Part shown: positions 27,107 to 35,735 of the stretch, piece by piece
Numbering within the stretch: the stretch's first letter is position 1
Layout: every line of letters begins with the position of its first letter
From: Ovoidimarina sp038744785
Lineage (GTDB): Bacteria; Pseudomonadota; Alphaproteobacteria; Rhodobacterales; Rhodobacteraceae
NCBI GenBank assembly: GCA_038744785.1
Contig: JBCDLX010000019.1
Coordinates: forward strand, 45,895-109,894
Direction: 5' to 3'
Length of the DNA stretch: 64,000 nt
Program-made: the position numbers and the translations under genes
The notes under the pieces: model-generated
Told to the model about the DNA's origin: nothing
Database searches by the model: none
What the model saw: only the letters and a program-made list of their open reading frames with translations

Positions 27107-28816
27107 ATGCCATTCCGCGCCCCCTCTGAAGAAATCCGGTTCCTGATTGAAAACGTGACGGGGTTCGCACGGTTCCGCGAAGCTTCGGGTGCCGAGGCGG
27201 CCGAGGCCGACATGGCGGCTGCCATTCTGGAAGAGGCAGGCAAGCTCTGCGACGAAGTGCTGGCACCCCTTCAGCGCCAGGGTGACGCACATCCCGCACG
27301 GCTGGAAAACGGTGTTGTCCGCGCCTCGCCGGGATTTGCCGACGGGTACCGTCAGCTTGCCGAAGGCGGCTGGGTTGGCATGATCGCGGACCCTGCATTT
27401 GAGGGGATGGGACTGCCCACAACTCTCGCAATGGCCGTCCACGAAATGATGTCCGGGGCCTGTATTTCGCTTCAGCTGAACCCAATGCTAACGCAAGGGC
27501 AGATCGTGGCACTTCAGGCCTATGCCTCGGACGAATTGAAACGGCTTTACCTGCCTAAACTCGCCACAGGCGAATGGTCCGGAACGATGAACCTGACCGA
27601 GCCGCAGGCCGGCACCGATGTCGGCGCGCTTCGGACGCGGGCCGAACCGAATGGCGACGGGACCTATGCGATCACGGGCCAGAAAATCTATATCACCTGG
27701 GGTGACAGCGACATGACCGACAATGTCGTTCACCTTGTACTTGCGCGCCTCCCGGGTGCTGCAGACGGAACGAAGGGCATCAGTCTGTTCTTGGTGCCGA
27801 AGTACATCCCGGATGAGACAGGGAAGCCCGGCATCCGAAACGATCTGCGGGTGGTCAGCCTGGAACACAAGCTCGGGCTACACGGATCGCCAACAGCGGT
27901 CATGGAGTACTCCGGTGCGACGGGTTGGCTTGTTGGTGCCGAAAACGGCGGCATGGCAGCGATGTTCACGATGATGAACGACGCACGCCTTGGCGTTGCG
28001 ATGCAAGGGATCGGCGTGGCCGAAGCCGCGTACCAGCACGCCGCTGCCTATGCCGCGGGCCGGGTTCAGGGAAAATCGCAGCCGACCGGCACCATCGTCG
28101 ACTACCCCGACGTTCGACGCATGCTTGCGTGGATGCGTGCCCGAACGACCGCCGCGCGCGCGATTGCGCTTGCCTGCGCAACAGCGCTGGATATGGAGCA
28201 AGCCACAGGGGACGCCGCCTGGTCGGCGAGGGCCGCGTTCCTGACCCCCATTGCCAAGGCATTCGGGTCGCAGGTCGGGATCGATGTCGCCGAAGAAGGC
28301 ATTCAGATCCATGGCGGCATGGGGGTGATCGAGGAAACCGGGGCCACCCAATTCTTGCGCGATGTCCGTGTGACCGCGATCTACGAAGGCACAAACGGCA
28401 TTCAGGCGATAGACTTGGTAGGCCGCAAGATGCGGGACGGTGGCGAGGCTGCCTATGCGCTGTTGGATGAAATCGAAGCCGATGCCGAGGCCGCCCGCAC
28501 CAGCCATCCGGATTTGGCCGAGCTGTTGTGGGAAGCGGCCGAAGCGCTTCATGTGGCGACCGACTGGATGGTGGCGCAGGGTGATCTGGATGCACGGTTT
28601 GCCGGCAGCGTGCCCTATCTTCATGCTTGGGGTCTTGTGCTGGGCGCGCGGTTCCATCTGATTGCCGCACAGACCGAGGGTGAACCCGGGCCTGCCACGG
28701 CACTTGCGCGGTCGTTCATTCTGCGTCAGTTACCTGAACATGCGGGCCTTCTTGCAGAGGCGACCTGTGGACAGGACGATCTAATGGCGGTCTCTGCCGA
28801 AGCTTTGGGCCTTTGA
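27107..28816 (+). CDS. acyl-CoA dehydrogenase, long form with C-terminal extension (DmdC-like)
   Basis: FAD enzyme that forms a trans-2,3 double bond in an acyl-CoA, passing electrons to ETF. 569 residues from the ATG at 27107. The architecture is N-terminal helical domain (to about 155), FAD-binding middle (MNLTEPQAGTDVGAL near 162), C-terminal helical domain with the catalytic Glu in AIYEGTNGIQ near 430, then an extra domain to the end. This is the subfamily holding DmdC (3-methylmercaptopropionyl-CoA dehydrogenase of DMSP breakdown) and fatty-acid FadE paralogues; the substrate cannot be decided. It is coupled to the MBL gene by a TTGA overlap. Confidence 0.9.
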   Translation: MPFRAPSEEIRFLIENVTGFARFREASGAEAAEADMAAAILEEAGKLCDEVLAPLQRQGDAHPARLENGVVRASPGFADGYRQLAEGGWVGMIADPAFEGMGLPTTLAMAVHEMMSGACISLQLNPMLTQGQIVALQAYASDELKRLYLPKLATGEWSGTMNLTEPQAGTDVGALRTRAEPNGDGTYAITGQKIYITWGDSDMTDNVVHLVLARLPGAADGTKGISLFLVPKYIPDETGKPGIRNDLRVVSLEHKLGLHGSPTAVMEYSGATGWLVGAENGGMAAMFTMMNDARLGVAMQGIGVAEAAYQHAAAYAAGRVQGKSQPTGTIVDYPDVRRMLAWMRARTTAARAIALACATALDMEQATGDAAWSARAAFLTPIAKAFGSQVGIDVAEEGIQIHGGMGVIEETGATQFLRDVRVTAIYEGTNGIQAIDLVGRKMRDGGEAAYALLDEIEADAEAARTSHPDLAELLWEAAEALHVATDWMVAQGDLDARFAGSVPYLHAWGLVLGARFHLIAAQTEGEPGPATALARSFILRQLPEHAGLLAEATCGQDDLMAVSAEALGL

Positions 28817-29859
28817 CCGAAGCGGCAACGGATAAACTGACCTATCCCTTTCCGGATGCCCCGGAATCGGGCGCTGCGACCGAAGTGGCCGAGGGAATCT
28901 TCTGGCTGCGCCTGCCGCTGCCGATGGCGCTTGACCATGTCAATGTCTACGCGCTGGACGACGGCGACGGCTGGACGATCGTCGACACGGGCTTCGCCAG
29001 CCAAAAGTCACGCGGGATCTGGGAAGCGGCGTTGGTCGGGCCCTTGGCCGGAAAACCCGTAAGCCGCGTTCTTGTCACCCATCACCATCCCGATCATGTC
29101 GGGCTCGCGGGCTGGTTTCAGTCGGATCATGGGGCAGAACTCGTAACCACGCGCACGGCATGGCTGTTTGCCCGGATGCTTTACCTGGACGAACAGGACC
29201 GGCCTTCACCCGAAACGGTAACCTACTGGCGCGCTTGCGGAATGTCGCCCGATGTTCTTGCCGACCGCTTGACCGAACGTCCGTTCAACTTCGCAGACAT
29301 GCTAGCGCCCCTGCCGCTGGGGTTCACCCGCATCGCCGAAGGCGACCGGTTTCACGCGGCCGGGCGCGATTGGCACGTGCGGATCGGAAACGGTCATGCG
29401 CCCGAGCATGCGACCTTGTGGAGCGCAGACGGCGACCTTGTGATCGGTGGCGACCAGCTGTTGCCGTCGATCTCGCCCAATCTTGGCGTCTATGCGACCG
29501 AACCCTTGGCCGACCCGGTGTCGGACTGGCTTGAGGCATGCGAACGATTGTCCGCCTTCGCGACGCCGAAGCAGCTTGTGCTTCCGGGTCACAAATTGCC
29601 GTTCCGTGGCCTGCCCCTCAGGATGCGACAACTGATAGAAAACCACCACGGAGCGCTTCGCCGCTTGGAACGGCATCTTGAAGCGCCGGCCACAGCGGCC
29701 GAGTGCTTTCAACCGCTTTTCCTGCGCGAGATCCGATCCGGAGAATACGGGCTGGCCTTGGTCGAGGCGATGGCTCATTGTCTGCACCTGTGGCACGCGG
29801 GGCGCGCCACACGCGACGTGACCGAGGATGGGGCGTGGATATGGCAGACAAACCGGTAA
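28813..29859 (+). CDS. MBL-fold metallo-hydrolase
   Basis: 348 residues beginning with TTG at 28813, which overlaps the preceding stop (TTGA). The metal-binding motif is VTHHHPDHVG near residues 92-101 (H-x-H-x-D-H). Further ligands are likely in NGHAPEH near 193 and GHKLPF near 259. The C-terminal 70 residues look like the winged-helix tail found in LACTB2-like members, which include thioesterases and nucleases. Being translationally coupled to an acyl-CoA dehydrogenase suggests acyl-CoA or related ester hydrolysis, an inference only. Confidence 0.88.
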   Translation: MTEAATDKLTYPFPDAPESGAATEVAEGIFWLRLPLPMALDHVNVYALDDGDGWTIVDTGFASQKSRGIWEAALVGPLAGKPVSRVLVTHHHPDHVGLAGWFQSDHGAELVTTRTAWLFARMLYLDEQDRPSPETVTYWRACGMSPDVLADRLTERPFNFADMLAPLPLGFTRIAEGDRFHAAGRDWHVRIGNGHAPEHATLWSADGDLVIGGDQLLPSISPNLGVYATEPLADPVSDWLEACERLSAFATPKQLVLPGHKLPFRGLPLRMRQLIENHHGALRRLERHLEAPATAAECFQPLFLREIRSGEYGLALVEAMAHCLHLWHAGRATRDVTEDGAWIWQTNR

Positions 29860-30284
29860 AGGCAGAAGATCCATGCGGCGGGCGCGCGGTCCACGCCGAT
29901 CCAAGCCGGCCTAAATCGCCAGAACAGCAACCGTTGCCACCGGCGCTTGCGCGAAAACCGCAGGGCCAAAAAAGCGCGGCCGAATGGGCCTATCAGCGGC
30001 TGATCCTTTATATCCAGAACTTTGAAGCGCAGATGGACCCCGAGCACGAGGTTGCGATCGGTGTCACGGGCACCGGGTCGGGCTTTCTACGGATCGAGGG
30101 GATCGGGTACTTTGATCCCGATATCGTGACGTTTTACGGCACGGACCAGACCGGCGCGCGGAGCCAGTTGATCCAGCACGTAACGCAGCTTTCAGTCGCG
30201 CTGCGCGCCGCACCAAAACCCAGCGAACAGCCAGAGGCGCGACGGATCGGTTTCCGTCTGGCCGAGGAACTTGAAGGCGGATAG
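29841..30284 (+). CDS. DUF6173-like family protein
   Basis: 147 residues from the ATG at 29841, overlapping the end of the MBL gene by 19 bases. Residues 1-45 are charged and proline-rich, then comes a compact domain with AEWAYQRLILYIQNFEAQMD (47-66), EGIGYFDPDIVTFYG near 90-104 and QHVTQLSVALRA near 115. I associate this with DUF6173, a family I know mainly from Rhodobacterales; no activity is assigned. No signal peptide or membrane segment. The 19-base overlap implies co-translation with the preceding hydrolase. Confidence 0.7.
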   Translation: MADKPVKAEDPCGGRAVHADPSRPKSPEQQPLPPALARKPQGQKSAAEWAYQRLILYIQNFEAQMDPEHEVAIGVTGTGSGFLRIEGIGYFDPDIVTFYGTDQTGARSQLIQHVTQLSVALRAAPKPSEQPEARRIGFRLAEELEGG

Positions 30285-30374
30285 GTCGCGCCAGAATCGC
30301 GAGGGGCATGCGGCGTGACAGCCCGTTTGGAATCGGCTAATCGTCCCGAAACAGATCTCTCCATGGGAGCGGAA

Positions 30375-30509
30375 ATGGCACAGCATGAACACGGATCAAT
30401 GAACATCAAAGATCAGGAAAAGACCTTCGACGGGTTTGTCACCTGGTCCATCCGCGTTGCGATCGCATGCATTGGTGTTCTTCTATTTCTCGCGGTATTC
30501 GCAAGCTAG
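30375..30509 (+). CDS. aa3-type cytochrome c oxidase subunit IV
   Basis: 44 residues from the ATG at 30375 (an ATG at 30363 would add four). A short hydrophilic start (AQHEHGSMNIKDQEKTFDGF) is followed by one membrane helix, WSIRVAIACIGVLLFLAVFA. This matches the small bacterial subunit IV that packs against the aa3 oxidase in Paracoccus and Rhodobacter. The main oxidase genes are not in the window, which is usual for this gene. Confidence 0.88.
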   Translation: MAQHEHGSMNIKDQEKTFDGFVTWSIRVAIACIGVLLFLAVFAS

Positions 30510-30560
30510 CCAGCCTAGCGGCGTTGGCTTTTAGCGTGCGTTGGCCGATTTGGAAGCTGT

Positions 30561-30884
30561 TTAAGACGACACGTAGCCAATACCGTACATAGCCGCTGCG
30601 CCAGCGGCAATTGCGGCCAAGAGGTTCTTGGTGCGCCAACCTATAAGCACTGTTGCTGCGGCGGCGATCAGCTTTTCGGGTTCGCCAAGCGGCGCACTTC
30701 CTTCGATAACAAGAGGGGCGACGAGCCCCGGAAGGACCGCAACGGGCGTGTATCGCAGCAACTTTAGTACCACCTGGGGCATTTCTTTGTCGCCGATCAA
30801 GCCAAGAAAAGAAAAGCGTATCAGATAGGTGCCAATCCCTGTCATGACGATAAGCGCCCAGATCTTTGCTGCATCCCAGGTCAT
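30561..30884 (-). CDS. azlD: AzlD family branched-chain amino acid exporter subunit
   Basis: 107 residues from the ATG at 30884 in an ATGA overlap with azlC. Three to four hydrophobic helices; GIGTYLIRFSFLGL near residues 16-29 is the family signature. AzlD is the small partner of AzlC in exporters of branched-chain amino acids. Confidence 0.88.
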   Translation of the reverse strand: MTWDAAKIWALIVMTGIGTYLIRFSFLGLIGDKEMPQVVLKLLRYTPVAVLPGLVAPLVIEGSAPLGEPEKLIAAAATVLIGWRTKNLLAAIAAGAAAMYGIGYVSS

Positions 30885-31585
30885 TGCCGTCCGTCCTTGG
30901 TTTCGACAATCGCGCCCGTGCACATTGCCGCAATTGCCGCAATCAATAGGCCGGTGTTTAGCGGTAAGCCCCGCAAAACCAGAGCAACGACGACGGACAC
31001 GCACGCGGCGGCCCAGTGCGCCCTTGTGCGAAGCATCAGCGCGGTCAGGGCGAGAAAGGTGATGGGCACCGCGAAGTCCAGCGACCAAGCTTCGGGAATG
31101 CGGGCGCCAGCCACCGCGCCAGCTATGGTACCGGCGACCCACATTGGAACGATCGGCGACGCAACCCCCATGAAGTACGAAAACTTCTCGGCCACGGTCA
31201 TCGTGGGGTGGTCTTCGTACCGCGCAATCGACAGCGCGTAGGTGTTGTCGAAATTCAGGTAGGCCACCAGGCCGCGTTGCCAAAGCGGTGCAGCTCCCAA
31301 GTGTGGAGCAAGCGAAGCTGAATACATCGCCATCCGCAGATTGACGGCCAGCGCGGTCAGAAGAACGATGAGGAAGGGAGCCCCCTCGACCATCATCTGA
31401 AGTGCTGCGAATTGGGCAGCGCCCGCAACGACGACCGTCGAAAATCCAATCGTTTCTCCAACGCTCAGGCCCGATTCGACCGCGATCACACCGAAAACCG
31501 CCGAAAAGGGCGTGACCACGAGCATGAAAGGCAAGCCGTCCCGGGCCCCCCGCCAGTAGCTTGATTTCGGTCTGGAGGATGTCAT
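30881..31585 (-). CDS. azlC: AzlC family branched-chain amino acid exporter permease
   Basis: 234 residues with about seven to eight membrane helices. Family features: VVTPFSAVFGVIAVESGLS near 23, the VVAGAAQFAAL motif near 51 and a NLRMAMYSASLAPHL segment near 82. With AzlD it exports branched-chain amino acids. Divergent from fdhD across 55 bases. Confidence 0.9.
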   Translation of the reverse strand: MTSSRPKSSYWRGARDGLPFMLVVTPFSAVFGVIAVESGLSVGETIGFSTVVVAGAAQFAALQMMVEGAPFLIVLLTALAVNLRMAMYSASLAPHLGAAPLWQRGLVAYLNFDNTYALSIARYEDHPTMTVAEKFSYFMGVASPIVPMWVAGTIAGAVAGARIPEAWSLDFAVPITFLALTALMLRTRAHWAAACVSVVVALVLRGLPLNTGLLIAAIAAMCTGAIVETKDGRQ

Positions 31586-31640
31586 CGCGCGGCCCTAAGG
31601 TGGTTCGGCACCGCTTACCGAAGTCCGACCACAGGTTCAA

Positions 31641-32525
31641 ATGGCCATTCGTGATCGCGATGATGACTATCTGATCGCCCCAGATCCGGGCGCGGCACGC
31701 CTGACACGTGCCGTTGCCGGGACCGACCACACCGGGGCCGAGGCAAAGATATCCGTGGTTGAGGAACGCCCGTTGACGATCTTTCTCAATGGTCAGGAGA
31801 TCGTGACGGCCATGACCATCGGAGACTACCCCGAGTATCTGGCTCTTGGGTTCCTGAAGAACCAGGGGATGCTGGGTGCCGACGAGACGGTGACCGGGGT
31901 CGACTATGACGACGATTTGGAAACGGTTGTCGTTCGCACCGATGGTCAGACGATCTATGAGGAAAAGCTAAAGAAGAAGACACGCACATCCGGCTGTGCG
32001 GTGGGCACTGTGTTCGGCGATATGATGGAGGGGCTCGAGGGCCTGACCCTGCCCGGCACGCCCGTGCGCACGTCGTGGCTTTATGCGCTGGCACACCGGA
32101 TCAACCGCACGCCGTCGCTCTACCTCGAAGCGGGCGCGATCCACGGCACCGTGCTCTGCCGGGAGGACCGGCCTTTGGTCTATATGGAAGATGTCGGTCG
32201 TCACAACGCTGTCGACAAGATCGCGGGCTGGATGCTGTCCGAGCGTGTCGGTGCGGAAGACAAGATCCTTTACACGACCGGACGCCTGACGTCCGAAATG
32301 GTGATCAAGACGGCGCTGATGGGCATTCCGGTTCTTGCCTCGCGCTCGGGCTTCACCGCCTGGGGCGTCGAGATCGCGCGCGAGGTCGGCCTGACACTGA
32401 TTGGCCGGATGCGGGGGCAGCGGTTCGTCTGTCTATCGGGCGAAGACCGACTGATCCGCGATGCCGATCCCGGCGCTATCACCGAAGAAGACGCCCGGCA
32501 CCGCAGAAAGAGCGCGCGGGGATGA
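31641..32525 (+). CDS. fdhD: formate dehydrogenase accessory sulfurtransferase FdhD
   Basis: Carries sulfur from a cysteine desulfurase to the bis-MGD cofactor of formate dehydrogenase, making it active. 294 residues. The site equivalent to the CxxC motif reads TSGCAVG near residues 115-121, so only the first Cys is kept. Other family motifs: VGRHNAVDKIAGW near 185 and the RLTSEMVIK segment near 215. It is the first gene of a four-gene operon with ATGA or GTGA overlaps at every junction (fdhD-mobA-mobB-moeA fusion). No formate dehydrogenase structural gene is in the window. Confidence 0.93.
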   Translation: MAIRDRDDDYLIAPDPGAARLTRAVAGTDHTGAEAKISVVEERPLTIFLNGQEIVTAMTIGDYPEYLALGFLKNQGMLGADETVTGVDYDDDLETVVVRTDGQTIYEEKLKKKTRTSGCAVGTVFGDMMEGLEGLTLPGTPVRTSWLYALAHRINRTPSLYLEAGAIHGTVLCREDRPLVYMEDVGRHNAVDKIAGWMLSERVGAEDKILYTTGRLTSEMVIKTALMGIPVLASRSGFTAWGVEIAREVGLTLIGRMRGQRFVCLSGEDRLIRDADPGAITEEDARHRRKSARG

Positions 32526-33121
32526 CCCCTGCGGTCGTTCTTGCTGGCGGCCTCGCCCGACGGATGGGGGGCGGCGACAAGGCTTTGCACGACGTGGGCG
32601 GCGCCACGATCCTGTCGCGGGTCATTGATCGCCTGGCGCCGCAGGCCGGGCAGCTGGCACTTAATGCAAATGGCGACCCGGCGCGGTTCGCCGCGTTCGA
32701 TCTTCCGGTCCTGGCCGACAGTATCGCCGACTATCCCGGGCCCTTGGCCGGTGTCTTGGCGGGCATGGATTGGGCGGCGGCCCTTGGGGCGGACCACATC
32801 ATCAGCGTGGCTGCCGATACGCCGTTTTTCCCCACCGATCTTGTCGCACGGCTTACTGGCGAGATCAGTGACACGACCCCAATCGTTCTGGCGGCCACGC
32901 GCGACGGTGAACGGGTGATCCGGCATCCGACCTTTGGCCTTTGGCCGGTCGCATTTCGGGACGACCTGCGGGCCGCACTTGAGGGTGGCCTGCGGAAAGT
33001 TGTTCTGTGGACCGATCGGCACGGCGCGGCGACGGCAGTGTTTGGCACGGAGCCCATAGACCCGTTCTTTAACATCAACACGCCAGAAGATCTGGCCCGC
33101 GCAGGGGCGCTGGCATCGTGA
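32522..33121 (+). CDS. mobA: molybdenum cofactor guanylyltransferase MobA
   Basis: Transfers GMP from GTP to Mo-molybdopterin to form the MGD cofactor. 199 residues from the ATG at 32522 (ATGA with fdhD). The nucleotide-binding start VVLAGGLARRMGGGDKAL (residues 5-22) has the GG-x4-GG-DK arrangement; VAADTPFFPTD near 99 carries the Mg-binding Asp. NINTPEDLARA near 186 is the C-terminal family motif. Confidence 0.95.
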   Translation: MTPAVVLAGGLARRMGGGDKALHDVGGATILSRVIDRLAPQAGQLALNANGDPARFAAFDLPVLADSIADYPGPLAGVLAGMDWAAALGADHIISVAADTPFFPTDLVARLTGEISDTTPIVLAATRDGERVIRHPTFGLWPVAFRDDLRAALEGGLRKVVLWTDRHGAATAVFGTEPIDPFFNINTPEDLARAGALAS

Positions 33122-33609
33122 AACTTTACGGTGTCACTGGCTGGAAGAACGCGGGCAAGACGACTTTAGTTGCGCGGCTTGTGTCGGAATTCGCGGCGCG
33201 CGGTCTGACCGTATCTACAGTGAAACATGCAAGCCATGGCTTCGATCTGGACCAACCCGGGACCGACAGTCACCAGCATCGCACTGCTGGGGCGCGCGAG
33301 GTTCTAATCGCCTCGGGCCGCCGTTGGGCCTTGATGCATGAGCTACAGGACGATGAACCGTCGCTAGATGATCTGCTGCCGCGCCTCTCGCCTGCCGATC
33401 TGGTGCTTGTCGAAGGCTACAAAACCGCACCACACCCCAAGATCGAAGCGCACCGCACGGCAACCGGTCATCCGTTGATCGCCCCAGGCAATCCTACAAT
33501 CCGGGCAATTGCGGCCGACACCGCGATCGACGCTGGCGGGCTCACGCGGCTGGATTTGAACAACACGCCCGCGATTGCCGATTTCATCGCGGCGGAGCTC
33601 GGGCTGTGA
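33118..33609 (+). CDS. mobB: molybdopterin-guanine dinucleotide biosynthesis protein MobB
   Basis: 163 residues from a GTG at 33118 (GTGA with mobA). A P-loop GTPase-like partner of MobA with Walker A GWKNAGKTTL at about 7-16, TVKHASHGFDLD near 34-45 and a VEGYK segment near 99. It assists MGD synthesis, probably by delivering GTP or binding MobA and MoeA. Confidence 0.94.
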   Translation: MKLYGVTGWKNAGKTTLVARLVSEFAARGLTVSTVKHASHGFDLDQPGTDSHQHRTAGAREVLIASGRRWALMHELQDDEPSLDDLLPRLSPADLVLVEGYKTAPHPKIEAHRTATGHPLIAPGNPTIRAIAADTAIDAGGLTRLDLNNTPAIADFIAAELGL

Positions 33610-35735
33610 CGCGTTTCGACACGGTCATCGTCGTGGATTGGTCCGGCGGGAATGACACAGGGGCCCGCCCAAGGGCCGATGCAATTTGGGCCGGGGTTGT
33701 AAGGGACGGAGTAGAGGACGAACCGCGGTATTTCCGCAACCGACCGGCGGTTGAGGCATGGCTGCAATCGACCCTGAACGATGAACTAGCCGCAGGTCGC
33801 CGTATTCTGGCTGGGTTCGACTTTGCCTTTGGGTATCCGGACGGGACCGCCAGGACGATCACGGGGCAAGACGATCCGTTCGCCCTTTGGGATTGGTTCG
33901 CCGAAGAATTGGACGACACGCCCGGGCGCAACAACAGGTTTCAGCTGGCCGGTCGGATCAATGCGCTGTTTCCCGGCGACGGCCCGTTCTGGTTCAACGC
34001 GACGAAGGACACCGTTCCCGGTCTGCCCCGCCGCAAATCGGATCGCTCGGCGCATTATCAGAACGAAGCGTTGCGACGGACAGAAACCAGGGCGGCTGGC
34101 GCATTTCCGGTCTGGCAGCTGGGCGGAGCCGGGGCGGTCGGCTCGCAAGCCATGACCGGCATGGCGGCGCTTGCGCGTCTTCGAAAGATACTTGCCGGTC
34201 AGGTTTGCGTTTGGCCGTTCCAGGCGCCCGAGGCGCCAGTGGTCTTTGCCGAGGTCTTCCCGTCGCTTCTACGGGACCAGGTTCGCGCGGTTCTTGATGC
34301 TGAACCTCATGCGATCAAGGATGCCGTGCAGGTCAGGCTTTTGGCGTGGGCGCTGGCGCGGCTTTCGGAAAACGGCGCCCTGAAAGATGCTTTCGCGGCG
34401 GCCCGGGGTCCGGCGGCAGAGGGTTGGATACTTGGTGTCGGCGCGGAACAGGCGCTGATTGAGGCGGCCCGACCAAAGCTGAGCCCGCCGCGCCTGAAGG
34501 ACGACTGCTTTGCGCTTCCGCCCGGTGTGGACTGGGTGCCTGTCGACCACGCACTTGCGCTTCTTCAAGGCGCGTTGTCGCCGGTCGTCGAGGACGAGGC
34601 CTTAAAGGTATCGGAGGCGATTGGCCGGGTTCTGGCGAAGGATCACCTTGCGCTGCGGTCCAACCCGCCGCTTCCCAATGTCGCCGTCGATGGGTACGGC
34701 TTTGCCCATGCTGCCATTTGGCAAGGTCCGCAAATCCTTCCGTTGCACCCAGGCCGCGCGGCGGCGGGTGCTGTGTTCGAAGGTCACGTCCCACAGGGGT
34801 GTGCGTTGCGAGTGCTCACCGGGGCTGTCGTTCCCGATGGCGTGGATACGGTAGTTCTTGAAGAGGATGTTGCCGTCAAAGACGGTCACATCGCCTTTCA
34901 GGGCCCGGTCAAACCCGGGGCAAACACCCGGAAAGCAGGAGAGGACGTCGCAGAGGGTGATCAAGCGCTCCCCGCCGGCCGCTCGCTTGAACCTCAAGAC
35001 CTTGCATTGCTAACCGCGCTTGGGTTTGGAGAGGTTTCCGTCAGAAAACCCCTGCGCGTTGGCGTGTTATCGACAGGGGACGAACTGGCCGAAGCGGGCA
35101 CCCAAATCGGCCCGGATCGGATTTTTGATGCAAATCGCCCGATGCTTTTGTCGCTTGCCAGCCGTTGGGGGTACCGACCGGTCGATCTTGGCATCGCACG
35201 CGACGATCGCGATCTGGTGCGTGCAGCGCTTGATCATGCCGCAACCCAGTGCGATGCAATTCTCACCTCGGGTGGCGCATCGGCAGGGGATGAAGACCAT
35301 ATTTCGGCCATTCTGCGCGAAGAGGGGCACGTCGAAGCCTGGCGGATCGCACTGAAGCCGGGCCGTCCGCTGATGCTTGGTCTTTGGCGCGACGTTCCTG
35401 TCTTCGGGATGCCCGGAAACCCGGTCGCGGCATTTGTGTGTGCTTTGATCTTTGCCCGACCCGCCCTGTCGGTTCTATCGGGCCAGGGCTGGGTTAAACC
35501 GCAGGGCTTCGAGGTGCCCGCAGGTTTCACAAAGCGAAAGAAGCCCGGTCGGCGGGAATACCTTCGCGCGCGGATTGGACCTGACGGTCAGGCCGAGGTC
35601 TTCCGATCAGAGGGATCCGGCCGGATTTCGGGCCTGAGCTGGGCCGACGGGCTTGTAGAACTCGATGATGGGCCGCGCAATATCGCGCCGGGCGATCCGG
35701 TCCGCTACCTGCCTTTTGGGTCCTTCGGGCTCTAA
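33606..35735 (+). CDS. moeA: fusion: DUF429/RNase H-like N-terminal domain + MoeA molybdotransferase
   Basis: 709 residues from a GTG at 33606 (GTGA with mobB). The C-terminal part from about 295 is a full-length MoeA, which inserts molybdate into adenylylated molybdopterin: NPPLPNVAVDGYGF near 358, STGDEL near 493, ILTSGGASAGDEDH near 555, KPGRPL near 582 and GMPGNPVAA near 598. The first 290 residues are extra. They resemble the RNase H-like DUF429 type, with acidic positions at Asp11 (VIVVDWSGG), Asp72 (AGFDFAFGYP), Glu216 (AEVFPSLL) and Asp239 (KDAVQ). Its role is unknown. The stop codon interlocks with that of mutT. Confidence 0.9.
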   Translation: MTRFDTVIVVDWSGGNDTGARPRADAIWAGVVRDGVEDEPRYFRNRPAVEAWLQSTLNDELAAGRRILAGFDFAFGYPDGTARTITGQDDPFALWDWFAEELDDTPGRNNRFQLAGRINALFPGDGPFWFNATKDTVPGLPRRKSDRSAHYQNEALRRTETRAAGAFPVWQLGGAGAVGSQAMTGMAALARLRKILAGQVCVWPFQAPEAPVVFAEVFPSLLRDQVRAVLDAEPHAIKDAVQVRLLAWALARLSENGALKDAFAAARGPAAEGWILGVGAEQALIEAARPKLSPPRLKDDCFALPPGVDWVPVDHALALLQGALSPVVEDEALKVSEAIGRVLAKDHLALRSNPPLPNVAVDGYGFAHAAIWQGPQILPLHPGRAAAGAVFEGHVPQGCALRVLTGAVVPDGVDTVVLEEDVAVKDGHIAFQGPVKPGANTRKAGEDVAEGDQALPAGRSLEPQDLALLTALGFGEVSVRKPLRVGVLSTGDELAEAGTQIGPDRIFDANRPMLLSLASRWGYRPVDLGIARDDRDLVRAALDHAATQCDAILTSGGASAGDEDHISAILREEGHVEAWRIALKPGRPLMLGLWRDVPVFGMPGNPVAAFVCALIFARPALSVLSGQGWVKPQGFEVPAGFTKRKKPGRREYLRARIGPDGQAEVFRSEGSGRISGLSWADGLVELDDGPRNIAPGDPVRYLPFGSFGL

